Positions 24,876 to 33,047 of a stretch of DNA of 64,000 nucleotides are shown in pieces. Both the position numbers and the translations under genes were made by a program. Under the pieces are notes generated by a model. That model was not told where the DNA came from and searched no databases. It was given only the letters and a program-made list of their open reading frames with translations. This stretch comes from Syntrophobotulus glycolicus DSM 8271. GTDB lineage: Bacteria; Bacillota; Desulfitobacteriia; Desulfitobacteriales; Syntrophobotulaceae. Where the stretch lies: NCBI RefSeq assembly GCF_000190635.1, contig NC_015172.1:2790001-2854000 (forward strand). The letters are read 5' to 3'. Each line of letters opens with the position of its first letter. Position 1 is the stretch's first letter.

Positions 24876-24958
24876 AAGCTCAATTTTCTTGGAGAATTTT
24901 AAGGGATTGCGGAACCTACCATAATATTCCTTAATATTCTATAGAGGGGTGTTATTCC

Positions 24959-25315
24959 GTGGATTCTGATAACCTGGCCAAGATAGGCAATGTCTTGCTC
25001 TGGATTGGGGACTCGATTATTCTTTTGACCTTTGTTTTGACAAACAACAACTGGCTTAAGCTCAGGGCCGCCGATATTAAATTATTTGCGGGGTTCATTT
25101 TTGTGGCGTCTGTATATTTAGAAGGAGAAGAGATCGCCTCCTCCAAAGGAGTCCTTCCGGAGCAGTATACACCGAAAATTACCGGAGTACTCATCAGCCA
25201 GCTGGGTGCGGTTATATTAATTTGCGTTCTCTATTATGAGCTGAAAGTAAAGTCCTCAACAGGGAGGACACCGATTACTTCTCCATTTATCGGCCCTATC
25301 GGAAACGATGACTAA
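24959..25315 (+). CDS. Small membrane protein of unknown function
   Basis: This 118-residue protein starts at GTG 24959 with AGAGGGG about 10 nt upstream. Three hydrophobic stretches are visible (about residues 9-27, 42-54 and 76-93), ending in a short hydrophilic tail. I do not recognise a family. It follows copA by 83 nt on the same strand and may be co-transcribed, so a role at the membrane with CopA is possible but unproven. Confidence 0.6.
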   Translation: MDSDNLAKIGNVLLWIGDSIILLTFVLTNNNWLKLRAADIKLFAGFIFVASVYLEGEEIASSKGVLPEQYTPKITGVLISQLGAVILICVLYYELKVKSSTGRTPITSPFIGPIGNDD

Positions 25316-25444
25316 GACGGATCAGAAATCCTTTTTTACAATAAAGCAGGTCCGCCGCTTAAATGATGCCGGTTCTTACCTTAAAATGATTGGCATTACT
25401 TTTTGATAAACATACTGAAGATTTAATTTTGGTATCATTAGGCC

Positions 25445-25503
25445 TTGACTAGCTTTCCTTCAGTCTTTATAATGGACAATGATACTTACAAACTTTATAG
25501 GAA
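25445..25503 (+). promoter_or_regulatory. Promoter and operator in front of the SAM riboswitch
   Basis: The -35 TTGACT (25445-25450) and -10 TATAAT (25468-25473) are spaced 17 bp. The box ACAAACTTTATAGGAATACT begins at 25488, between the -10 and the riboswitch. It is the same type of box as at the nitrogenase-like operons, so this transcript may answer to both that regulator and SAM. Confidence 0.75.
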
Positions 25504-25507
25504 TACT

Positions 25508-25609
25508 ATCTTATCAAGAGTGGCGGAGGGACTGGCCCTGTGATGTCCGGCAACCGGCTTTAAGAGTACGGTGCTAAATCCTGGAGGATTATGATCCTAG
25601 AGATGAGAT
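25508..25609 (+). ncRNA. SAM-I riboswitch (S box)
   Basis: The core signature is present: CTTATCAAGAG, GGCGGAGGGACTGGCCC, TGATGTCCGGCAACC, then GGTGCTAAATCC and a closing GATGAGAT that pairs with ATCTTATC to form P1. SAM-I riboswitches fold on binding S-adenosylmethionine and turn off downstream methionine or cysteine genes by termination. A terminator lies directly behind. Confidence 0.95.
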
Positions 25610-25614
25610 TGATC

Positions 25615-25648
25615 AGCCTCTTTCTTTCTAGGAAGAGGCTTTATTATT
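25615..25648 (+). terminator. Riboswitch terminator
   Basis: The stem AGCCTCTT/AAGAGGCT with an 8-10 nt loop is followed by TTATTATTTC. It is the expression platform of the SAM-I riboswitch and ends before the ribosome site of the next gene. Confidence 0.9.
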
Positions 25649-25671
25649 TCTTTGGCGGAGGGATTGAAATC

Positions 25672-26814
25672 GTGAAAGAGCAAAACATATTAACCAAACT
25701 CGCCCAAATCGGCAACAGACTTGATCCGACTGGCGCGATCAGTTTCCCGGTCTATCATTCGTCAACTTTTGCCCATCCTGAACTGGGGAAAAGCACAGGC
25801 TACGATTATTCCCGTTCTGCAAATCCTACCCGTAAGGTTTTGGAAGATTCTCTTGCCGCCCTGGAAGGCGGATGTAAGGGCTTTGCCTTTTCTTCTGGTT
25901 TAGCGGCAATTACAACAATCCTGTCGCTTTTTAAAAGCGGTGACCATTTCATTGTGACTGAAGATCTATATGGAGGGACTTATCGCCTTTTTCAGCAGGT
26001 TTTTAACGAATTCGGCATTGAGGCCACTTTTGTCGATACAACGAGACCGGATCAAATAGAAGCCTCCATCTGTCCAAATACCAAAGCTGTCTTTTGTGAG
26101 ACCCCAAGCAATCCTCTGATGAAAGTGGCCGATATCCGGCAAATCTGCCGGCTTGCCCAGTCTCATCACTTGTTGACCATAGTGGACAATACTTTTTTAT
26201 CCCCGTATTTACAAAGGCCCTTGCAGCTTGGGGCCGATATCGTCGTTCACAGTGCAAGCAAGTTTATCGGCGGGCACAATGACGTTATTGCGGGACTCGT
26301 GGCAGCCAGAGAGGAACATTTAGCTGAACGTCTGGGTTTTTTGCAGAATGCTCTCGGCGCCGTTTTGGGACCTCAGGATTCCTGGCTGTTGATTCGCGGT
26401 CTCAAAACCTTAGGGCTTCGTCTGGAATGCCAGCAGAGCAATGCACTCCGCATTGCTCACTGGCTGGAGAATCATCCCCTCGTTGATCAGGTTTTTTATC
26501 CCGGTCTTTCTGCCCATCCCGGTTATGACCTGCAATTAAGCCAGTCTTCCGGTTTTGGGGCCATATTGTCTTTTTCCCTGAAAGATCACTGCTCGATCCC
26601 GGACATTCTTCAGAAATTCAAAGTGATATCCTTTGCTGAAAGCCTGGGCGGAGTTGAAAGTCTGATCACTTATCCTTATATTCAGACTCATGCCGATATT
26701 CCCGAAGAGGTGCGCAAACGTCTGGGCTTAAATGAATATTTATTGCGCATATCCGTAGGAATTGAAGACTGTAATGATCTGATCGACGATCTGAACCAGG
26801 CTTTAACCTTCTGA
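25672..26814 (+). CDS. Cys/Met metabolism PLP enzyme (cystathionine gamma-synthase/lyase type)
   Basis: This 380-residue cytoplasmic enzyme starts at GTG 25672 with GGAGG 10 nt upstream; the longer open frame would run into the riboswitch terminator and is rejected. The PLP lysine is Lys197 in VHSASKFIGGHND. SRSANPTR (about 47-54) and FSSGLAAI are typical. The family includes cystathionine gamma-synthase (MetB), beta/gamma lyases and O-acetylhomoserine sulfhydrylase; sequence alone does not separate them. Control by a SAM riboswitch favours a role in methionine synthesis. It is followed 50 nt later by a paralogue (26865-28013), a typical MetI/MetC pair in Firmicutes that together make homocysteine from O-acylhomoserine and cysteine. 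Confidence 0.9.
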   Translation: MKEQNILTKLAQIGNRLDPTGAISFPVYHSSTFAHPELGKSTGYDYSRSANPTRKVLEDSLAALEGGCKGFAFSSGLAAITTILSLFKSGDHFIVTEDLYGGTYRLFQQVFNEFGIEATFVDTTRPDQIEASICPNTKAVFCETPSNPLMKVADIRQICRLAQSHHLLTIVDNTFLSPYLQRPLQLGADIVVHSASKFIGGHNDVIAGLVAAREEHLAERLGFLQNALGAVLGPQDSWLLIRGLKTLGLRLECQQSNALRIAHWLENHPLVDQVFYPGLSAHPGYDLQLSQSSGFGAILSFSLKDHCSIPDILQKFKVISFAESLGGVESLITYPYIQTHADIPEEVRKRLGLNEYLLRISVGIEDCNDLIDDLNQALTF

Positions 26815-26864
26815 TCCTATTTTTAGCCAAACGATAAAAATTTAACTCGGAAAGGAAGCTTAGA

Positions 26865-28013
26865 ATGAAAAATCATGTTTTGGGCCTCAATACACTTTTG
26901 CTCCATGCCGCCGGCGACCGTGATCCTGTAACAGGCGCTTTAAGCGCCCCCATCTATCAGGTTTCGACATTTCACCGGGATCATGAAAATCCCTCAAAAT
27001 ATGATTATTCGCGTTCCGGGAATCCCACCCGGGATGTTCTGGAAGAATACATTGCCAAAATTGAGGGCGGCAGCCGCGGCTTTGCCTTTTCTTCCGGTAT
27101 GGCCGCAATCAGTTCAATTTTCTTTACTTTCTCCCCCGGAGATCATATTATTGCCTGCCGGGATATTTACGGGGGGAGCTACCGGTTTTTTACCCAGGTT
27201 CTTAAACAGTGGCATTTGGATATCGAGTTTGTTGACATCACGGATAATGAGGCTGTAGAAAAAGCAATCAAGTCCAATACCAAAGCAATTTTCCTGGAGA
27301 TTGTCTCCAATCCTTTTCTTCATATCGCCGATTTAAAGGGCATCCTTGATCTTTGCCGGAAATATCATCTGAGTTCTATTGTCGATAATACGTTCTTAAC
27401 CCCCTATTATTGCCGTCCTCTGGAGCTGGGCGCAGACATCGTCCTGCACAGCGCGACAAAGTTCTTAAATGGACACAGTGATGTCGTGGCCGGACTTGCC
27501 GCCGCCAATTCTCCTGAACTGGCCGATAAAATCGGTTTCATGCAAAACGCGCTTGGCACTATTCTGGGGCCCCAGGACTCCTGGCTTCTTCTGCGCGGCT
27601 TAAAAACTTTGGGCGTCCGTATGGAAAGGCAATCCAGCAGTGCTTTAAAAATTGCCCAATGGCTTTCTCAGCAAAACTGGATAAGAAAGGTTTACCATAC
27701 CGCCTTTCCTGCTCATCCCCGCAGAGAAATATTAAACGATCTTTCAAGCGGTCATGGTCCGCTGATCACTTTTGAGGTTAACCATCCGGACATCGCCGAT
27801 AATCTCAGGAGAAGGCTGTCCATCCCGGCCATAGCCGTAAGCCTGGGCGCTGTTGAAAGCATCCTCACTCATCCGGCGACAATGTCCCATGCCTCGATTC
27901 CCGCTGTGGTCAGAGAAGAGCTGGGAATCACCGATAACCTGTTCAGGCTCTCCGTCGGCTTGGAAGACCCGGCCGATATCATCCATGATTTTGATCAGGC
28001 GGCAAGCTGTTAA
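26865..28013 (+). CDS. Cys/Met metabolism PLP enzyme, second of the pair
   Basis: This 382-residue enzyme belongs to the same family as its neighbour and is clearly paralogous (SGNPTRDVLEEYIAKIEGG; FSSGMAAISS; PLP Lys199 in LHSATKF). By analogy with the metI-metC order of Bacilli this would be the cystathionine beta-lyase that releases homocysteine, but a methionine gamma-lyase or sulfhydrylase activity cannot be excluded. The start ATG 26865 has AAAGGAAG upstream. It is expressed from the SAM-riboswitch promoter and ends at a strong terminator. Confidence 0.9.
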   Translation: MKNHVLGLNTLLLHAAGDRDPVTGALSAPIYQVSTFHRDHENPSKYDYSRSGNPTRDVLEEYIAKIEGGSRGFAFSSGMAAISSIFFTFSPGDHIIACRDIYGGSYRFFTQVLKQWHLDIEFVDITDNEAVEKAIKSNTKAIFLEIVSNPFLHIADLKGILDLCRKYHLSSIVDNTFLTPYYCRPLELGADIVLHSATKFLNGHSDVVAGLAAANSPELADKIGFMQNALGTILGPQDSWLLLRGLKTLGVRMERQSSSALKIAQWLSQQNWIRKVYHTAFPAHPRREILNDLSSGHGPLITFEVNHPDIADNLRRRLSIPAIAVSLGAVESILTHPATMSHASIPAVVREELGITDNLFRLSVGLEDPADIIHDFDQAASC

Positions 28014-28041
28014 TCATCTCACAGGTTTAATGAAGAAATAA

Positions 28042-28085
28042 AAGCAAGCCTTATTCCTCAGACATCTGGGAAATAAGGCTTGCTT
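28042..28085. terminator. Bidirectional terminator between convergent operons
   Basis: The stem AAGCAAGCCTTATT/AATAAGGCTTGCTT spans 28042-28085. T-rich sequence on the plus strand and A-rich sequence on the left flank serve both the methionine pair (plus) and the K4 gene (minus). Confidence 0.9.
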
Positions 28086-28110
28086 CCTTTGTCTCTTCCT
28101 CTTTACCGCA

Positions 28111-29451
28111 TTATCTCATCACGACAGCTGCACTGAGAAGATCCTCAGCCAGCCTCAATCCTCCCCGGTATCCGGTATATCCCCTATCCAATACTGCCCT
28201 GTTGGCAACAGGGAAACCTATACTTAAATGGGGCACATTAATGGCCTGAGCCAATTCCCGGTCCAGGGAGCTTCCAACCACAAAAGCCGGGCTGAACCCT
28301 TTCATATATTTATTGCTCCCTATTTTGGGATATAAGCGGTTCAGGTGCTCAATCACACGGCTGGTGGTCGTTTCAAATATGACATGAGGCTTTAGTCCTG
28401 ATTCCAGATGATCGGTAAGACCGGCAAAATATTCTTTGCGGTCCTCCTCGATCTGGTCCGTGTACACAACCAGCTCCGGCAGCCAGCCCAAATCATCGGC
28501 CAGAAATCTGGTCAGGGCCGGGGCATAATTAAGATCGCCGATGACAACGGCGTATTTCTGCAAATCCAAATCCGTATAACATTCAATCAATGAGTCTATA
28601 TATTGATAATAGCGCCGGTTTTCCTCAGTAATGATCTTTTCTGCTTGTTCCGCGTCCAGAGAAAGTACTTTCGCCACGTCCCTGATCAGTTTGTCCGTAG
28701 CGGACGGACCAACCGGCAGGCCTGTAACGATATAAGGAATCCCATGAATCTCTTCAAAAGCTTTTGCCGTTTCGATCCCATAGCTTTCGGAAACCACAAT
28801 GTTCAATTCAGCGTTTGCGGCTTGCGCTAAACTCTCGGAGGTATCATCGGGGGTAAAAAATGTGTTCACTTCTAGCCCCAGTCTGGTCAGTACCTGCCGG
28901 ATGCCCTCAAGATTACCCCGCCAAAATACGTCCATATAGGGGACGATCCCGAAAATATTTACTTTGCCCTTGCCCTTGGTCTGGCTTGGTTTAATATAAT
29001 CTCTGGTTAAGGCCTGCATCACAATATCATAGCCGTCATAGGAATTTCCTTTAAATCCGCCTGTTTCTGCGGCAATAATCGGCAATCCCTCCTGCCTGAA
29101 TTCATTGACTACGGCCTTTACGTCATCTCCGATGATTTCTGTGACACAACCGGTGGTTACGACAAAAAGCTTGCCTTCCATAACATCAAAGGTATTCTTG
29201 ATCTGTTCCCGCAGCCTGTCGCCGCCCCCAAAAACCACTTCTTTTTCCTGTACATTGGAGCTGGGGACACTCAGCCCGCCGCAATATCCACCTGCCTGCA
29301 GCCCGCTGCCTCCATTCTGGGCCCATGTAATGTTTCCCGCACACCCGGAGGCCGCGTGCAAAATCGGTATGGTCCCGGGTAAAGCCGTCAGGGTCAAAAA
29401 GGCCCCGCCTAAAGAGCACAGGTATCTGGGCCTTTCAATATAACTCGTCAT
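28111..29451 (-). CDS. Nitrogenase-like beta subunit (NifK-like), K4
   Basis: This 446-residue partner of D4 (29452-30966) has an ATG that directly abuts the D4 stop codon. P-cluster-type cysteines are Cys12 (RYLCSLGGAF), Cys37 (HAASGCAGN) and Cys102 (TTGCVTEIIGDD), with an extra Cys57 in GYCGGLSVPSSNV, as in K1. It is the last gene of the operon methyltransferase - corrinoid protein - D4 - K4. Its similarity to K1 is high over the whole length, so D1K1 and D4K4 are one subfamily. It likely forms the alpha2-beta2 complex with D4. Confidence 0.85.
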   Translation of the reverse strand: MTSYIERPRYLCSLGGAFLTLTALPGTIPILHAASGCAGNITWAQNGGSGLQAGGYCGGLSVPSSNVQEKEVVFGGGDRLREQIKNTFDVMEGKLFVVTTGCVTEIIGDDVKAVVNEFRQEGLPIIAAETGGFKGNSYDGYDIVMQALTRDYIKPSQTKGKGKVNIFGIVPYMDVFWRGNLEGIRQVLTRLGLEVNTFFTPDDTSESLAQAANAELNIVVSESYGIETAKAFEEIHGIPYIVTGLPVGPSATDKLIRDVAKVLSLDAEQAEKIITEENRRYYQYIDSLIECYTDLDLQKYAVVIGDLNYAPALTRFLADDLGWLPELVVYTDQIEEDRKEYFAGLTDHLESGLKPHVIFETTTSRVIEHLNRLYPKIGSNKYMKGFSPAFVVGSSLDRELAQAINVPHLSIGFPVANRAVLDRGYTGYRGGLRLAEDLLSAAVVMR

Positions 29452-30966
29452 CTATTCCACCCCCGCGGTTTTGATATATTTGAATGGATCATCGTTATAC
29501 CATTGATCGGAATACGGCAGTGAGGTATATTGACTGAGCTTCCGGTTGAGAATAGGGTTTTTCAATTGTCTGAATAACCTGCGGGCTATCTCATATACGC
29601 CCAGGTACCCGATATAGCTTAACCCGGAGTTATAAATCACATGTGTTGCCACTCCAAGCCTGGATGCCGTTCCGTTCCCATGCCAATGACCCAGGAAAAC
29701 ATCCGGTTTCAACTTTCGCAGTAAATTGGCTTCTTCAAAGGGCTGGACATTGGCGATATTGAACACAAAGTCTTTGGGAGAAGAAGCCGCCAGCTTCTCA
29801 TATTCCCCAATGGCAAATTCGTCATGATGATAAGACCTTATCCCGACGATTTCAAACCCAAGCTCCTGCAGCAGTCTGGCTGTGGCCAGAGCCCTGAATT
29901 CACCCGCTCCCACAAAAACTTTTTTTCCCTGAAAAAGAGGCAGGAATTCTTGCAGCCCGGCCTCCAGTTCAGCTGTTTCCGCCTTGATCAGTTGATCAGC
30001 CTGCTCTTCCAGGCCAAAGAAACCGGCCACATCTTTAAGCCATAAATTCGTATTTTCAATGCCGATCGGCATATGATTCAGCAGATAAGGAATACCGTAC
30101 TGTTCTTTAAGGTGTTTGATAAAATAGTCGTCATGGGTCGGGCAAGTACTGACAGAAAGAGCGGCCTGCGTGACTTTGTACATTTCTTCCGGCCGGGCAA
30201 AAATCGGGAAAATGTTCACTTCCAGACCAAGAGAGCCCAGCAATCTGCTCAGCTCCAGTTCATCCACTCTGCCCATTGAAGAAACATTCATCAGGTTGAC
30301 CGTCCGGCTGCGTACAACCTTTTCTTTTAATTCTGCAAACTCGTCAATGATTAACCGGTTTTCCTCGCCGGGCTCTTCCAGCAATTTTCGGCCAAGCCCG
30401 TGGTAAACCGCATCATAGGCGGTGGCCCATATTTTTGTCTTAAATCCTTCACAATGAACGGGAACAAGGATGGCGTTAACTGTGGGCTGAACCTTTTGGA
30501 TCACCCCGTCAATATCATCCCCGATAATTCCCGGTACACACCCGGAAACAATCGTAATTGTCGTGGGCCTGTAGGTCTTCTCCGCTTCAATGATCGCTTT
30601 CTCCAGTTTTTCCTCCCCGCCGCCGATCACGTCCGATTCATTCAGAGCGGTGGAAAGCCAAATGGCGTCTTTGACTTTACCCCAGCGGATATTGCCTCCC
30701 GAGCGGGCATTGGCATTTTGGGAATGGGCGCATGATCCGCAGCCGATGGCCCCATGCAAAATGGTCACATTATCCGGCAAGCTGTTAATCATCGCCAGAC
30801 CGGGCAGCAAAAGACATATCGAGCCTTGGGAAAACCCTCTTTCCCCATCGTTTAAGCAGCAGCTTGCGCCTTTTTTAGCAAGTCCGCAAACTGTTCCGGC
30901 ATAAGTGATACAGGCCTTCAGCCGGTCTTCTCTTTTCGGTGGTTCTTTTTGGTCAAAATAGCTCAA
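29452..30966 (-). CDS. Nitrogenase-like alpha subunit (NifD-like), D4, in a methyltransferase operon
   Basis: This 504-residue protein starts at TTG 30966, eight nt after AGGAGG; the upstream ATG frame would add 21 residues that do not align with D1. Cysteines are Cys51 (SQGSIC), Cys76 (HGAIGC), Cys143 (VSGCVPGIIGDD) and Cys275 (STCPTHDDYF, cofactor-ligand position). Gln191 and His195 are replaced by Trp and Tyr. After LGVATH there is a histidine, but two residues earlier than the NifD His442 would be. It is preceded by a corrinoid protein and a zinc methyltransferase on the same strand, an association that points to methyl-sulfur chemistry. It is the sister of D1. Confidence 0.85.
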   Translation of the reverse strand: MSYFDQKEPPKREDRLKACITYAGTVCGLAKKGASCCLNDGERGFSQGSICLLLPGLAMINSLPDNVTILHGAIGCGSCAHSQNANARSGGNIRWGKVKDAIWLSTALNESDVIGGGEEKLEKAIIEAEKTYRPTTITIVSGCVPGIIGDDIDGVIQKVQPTVNAILVPVHCEGFKTKIWATAYDAVYHGLGRKLLEEPGEENRLIIDEFAELKEKVVRSRTVNLMNVSSMGRVDELELSRLLGSLGLEVNIFPIFARPEEMYKVTQAALSVSTCPTHDDYFIKHLKEQYGIPYLLNHMPIGIENTNLWLKDVAGFFGLEEQADQLIKAETAELEAGLQEFLPLFQGKKVFVGAGEFRALATARLLQELGFEIVGIRSYHHDEFAIGEYEKLAASSPKDFVFNIANVQPFEEANLLRKLKPDVFLGHWHGNGTASRLGVATHVIYNSGLSYIGYLGVYEIARRLFRQLKNPILNRKLSQYTSLPYSDQWYNDDPFKYIKTAGVE

Positions 30967-31024
30967 ACAACTAACCTCCTCTTTCTCACTTGTTCGATTA
31001 TCTGCTTTGCCGATGATGGGCTTG

Positions 31025-31062
31025 GACAAAGCGAAAACTTAGTCTCCAGTTTTTCCGGTCAA
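31025..31062 (-). ncRNA. Internal leader-type element before D4
   Basis: The minus-strand sequence is GTTGACCGG-AAAAA-CTGGAGACTAAG. The hairpin CCGG/CTGG (31046-31058) is followed by GAC-T-AAG/CTT-T-GTC (31025-31044), but no U-run follows, so it may process or regulate rather than terminate. It sits between the corrinoid gene and D4 and is preceded by an AT-rich remnant of the shared box (31060-31085). Confidence 0.6.
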
Positions 31063-31139
31063 CTAAATTTATTTTTATTCCGATCAGGACTATTGTCATT
31101 GCTGTGGATACCAACCAGATCAACCCGGTCCAAGAATTT

Positions 31140-31793
31140 TTATGAAGCCCGCCCGATAAGCCTCCAGGCAAGCCGGACTGCTTCCGCCGCGTTGACGGCA
31201 TAGCCATCCGCTCCGATTTTGTTGGCAAAACCTTGAGATATAGGACCTCCGCCGATTATGACTTTAAATTGTTTTCTGATTTTCTCGTTTTCCAGGATTT
31301 GTATTACACTTTCCATTCCATCCATTGTTGTGGTCATCAGGGTGGATAACGCAATGATCTCCGCACCGGTTTCTTTCGCTTTTTCCACAAATGCCACGGG
31401 AGGAATATCCCTGCCAAGGTCAAAAACCTCAAAGCCGGATGTTTCCAGCATGATTTTCACTAAATTCTTACCGATATCATGGGTATCGCCTTCAATAACA
31501 CCGATCACAACCTTATGCTTCACTTCATGCTCCTGAACAGCAATATGCGGCTTTAAAATTTCAAGACCGCTGTACATCGCATCGGAACACATCAGCAACT
31601 CAGGAATAAAGTACTCCTCTTCCTCAAAGAGCTGACCTGCCCTGTCCATTCCATCCGCTAAACCTTTATCAATGGCTTCATAGGCATCGAAACCTTGCCG
31701 GATTACCTCATTGGCCAGATCCTCAACTTCCTGTTCTTCCATCTCAACAACAGCATCTGAGAGCTTTTTAAAGATCTCTTCTTTATTCGGCAT
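31140..31793 (-). CDS. Corrinoid (cobalamin-binding) methyl carrier protein, MtaC/MttC type
   Basis: This 217-residue cytoplasmic protein has a helical cap domain (residues 1-88) and a B12-binding Rossmann domain. The base-off ligand motif DTHDIGKN places the cobalt-coordinating histidine at 105, and GGGPIS closes the lower pocket. These proteins carry the methyl group between a substrate-specific methyltransferase and a second methyltransferase. The gene lies 26 nt after a MtaA/UroD-type zinc methyltransferase and just before the nitrogenase-like pair D4K4. No MtaB/MttB-type substrate methyltransferase is present in the operon. Confidence 0.9.
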   Translation of the reverse strand: MPNKEEIFKKLSDAVVEMEEQEVEDLANEVIRQGFDAYEAIDKGLADGMDRAGQLFEEEEYFIPELLMCSDAMYSGLEILKPHIAVQEHEVKHKVVIGVIEGDTHDIGKNLVKIMLETSGFEVFDLGRDIPPVAFVEKAKETGAEIIALSTLMTTTMDGMESVIQILENEKIRKQFKVIIGGGPISQGFANKIGADGYAVNAAEAVRLAWRLIGRAS

Positions 31794-31819
31794 CGCTATT
31801 TCCCCTTTATTAAAATAAA

Positions 31820-32875
31820 TTAGAGACAGAATTGATCTGGCCTTCCGCTCTGCTGATAATTCCAGGCCGTATCCACCATAGAAACAATGTTTTCCAGAGG
31901 AACCGCCGGCGGAAGATCACAGCCAGGCATGAGAATATAGCCGGCATCCCAGCCCGCTTGATCAATGCAATCCCGGCAAACTTCCGCCACCTCTTCCGGG
32001 GAAGCATTCTGCATAATTGCTACCGGATTCATATTGCCGGAAAATGTTATCTGATCTCCTATTTTTTCTCTTGCCGTTTTGATCTCTACCTTATAGTCAA
32101 TAGAAAGGTTATTTACACCCGTTTCCGGTATCAGGTCCAGCCTGTCGGTAATATTGCCGCAAATATGGATACTGGAAAGCGCCCCTTTCTCCTTGACTTT
32201 CTGGACAACTTTTTTTAAATAGGGCAGGGAGAACTCCTCAAACTGCTTTCTGGAAATCAAATCTCCTGATGATGTCGGATCAGCGACGGAAACAATTTCT
32301 ACCCCCGCATCGATAAATAACGCCAAATACCGGTAACAAAGTTCTGAGGTAAACTCCAATACGGCCTTTACAGCCTCTTTATCCCTGTAAATGCTTCGCA
32401 TCAGCTTTTCCACTCCATAGATGTGCCCGGCCAGAGTAAACGGCCCCCACTGGCTTGCACCGATCAGAGTATGTCCGCCAATATTCTCGCTGACAATCGC
32501 AGCGGTTTCCACCAGCATATTAATATCTTTATCCTCAGTCAGATGATCAAGGTTTATGGTCTCAATATCATTAATATCTTTAAGCAGGGCTGATTGGACA
32601 TCCGGCGTACCCTTGGAACGGAATTTGATTTCGCCTCCGATTGCCCGGATTGCCAGATTATGATAGCCCGAGCTTGGCCAGACAATATCCGATTTAGCCA
32701 GTTCGTTTGTCTCCGCAATGATTTCGGCGGCCTGCCCGGCTCCGATATTCAATGCTTCTTCCAATGTCAAGCCTTTTCTGTTAAATGTCCAGGCCCCACC
32801 GGAAAGAAGAGCCACGGGAACTCTCTCCGTTTTTTCCCTGTTTAACGCTTTGATGATCAATTCTTTTGAACTCAT
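31820..32875 (-). CDS. UroD-family methylcorrinoid/thiol methyltransferase (MtaA/MtsA/CmuA-like)
   Basis: This 351-residue enzyme has a uroporphyrinogen decarboxylase-like TIM barrel. The zinc-binding set of thiol methyltransferases is visible: His237-x-Cys239 in SSIHICGN and Cys319 in LMPGCDLPP. These enzymes activate a thiol on zinc and exchange methyl with a corrinoid protein, the likely partner being the product of the next gene. True heme-pathway UroD lacks this Cys set, so that annotation is rejected. It is the first gene of the operon, behind a promoter that overlaps the end of cysK and a leader attenuator. Methanethiol, dimethylsulfide or another methyl-sulfur compound is a plausible substrate (inference). 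Confidence 0.85.
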   Translation of the reverse strand: MSSKELIIKALNREKTERVPVALLSGGAWTFNRKGLTLEEALNIGAGQAAEIIAETNELAKSDIVWPSSGYHNLAIRAIGGEIKFRSKGTPDVQSALLKDINDIETINLDHLTEDKDINMLVETAAIVSENIGGHTLIGASQWGPFTLAGHIYGVEKLMRSIYRDKEAVKAVLEFTSELCYRYLALFIDAGVEIVSVADPTSSGDLISRKQFEEFSLPYLKKVVQKVKEKGALSSIHICGNITDRLDLIPETGVNNLSIDYKVEIKTAREKIGDQITFSGNMNPVAIMQNASPEEVAEVCRDCIDQAGWDAGYILMPGCDLPPAVPLENIVSMVDTAWNYQQSGRPDQFCL

Positions 32876-32910
32876 TCAACAACACACCTTTTATTAAATC
32901 CCTCTTAAAA

Positions 32911-32970
32911 TAAAAACAAGACAAATTTCCCGTGATGAACAGGAAATTTGCCTCCAGCTTTTCTGGTTAG
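32911..32970 (-). ncRNA. Leader attenuator of the methyltransferase-corrinoid-D4-K4 operon
   Basis: The minus-strand leader is AACCAG-AAAAG-CTGGAGGC. The CCAG/CTGG hairpin (32954-32966) is followed by GGCAAATTTCC/GGAAATTTGTC (32920-32952) and TTGTTTTTATTTT. It is a strong intrinsic terminator about 45 nt before the start codon. Confidence 0.8.
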
Positions 32971-33018
32971 CTTTTACTTTATCGTATTTTTCATCTGATT
33001 CTTTTGTGCTTATTTTAG

Positions 33019-33047
33019 ATAGTACCAATTAGACCCTATCAAGTCAA
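33019..33047 (-). promoter_or_regulatory. Promoter of the methyltransferase operon
   Basis: The minus-strand -35 TTGACT is at 33042-33047 and the -10 TACTAT at 33019-33024, spaced 17 bp; the -35 overlaps the last codons of cysK. A clear copy of the shared palindromic box is not visible, unlike at most other operons. Confidence 0.65.

Noticed and set aside
25591-25671. Upstream ATG of the first methionine PLP enzyme
   Set aside because: It lies inside the SAM riboswitch and would be translated across the terminator; the GTG at 25672 has a proper ribosome site and fits the family start.
31820-32875. Uroporphyrinogen decarboxylase (heme synthesis)
   Set aside because: The His-x-Cys...Cys zinc set and the adjacent corrinoid protein identify the methyltransferase branch of this fold.
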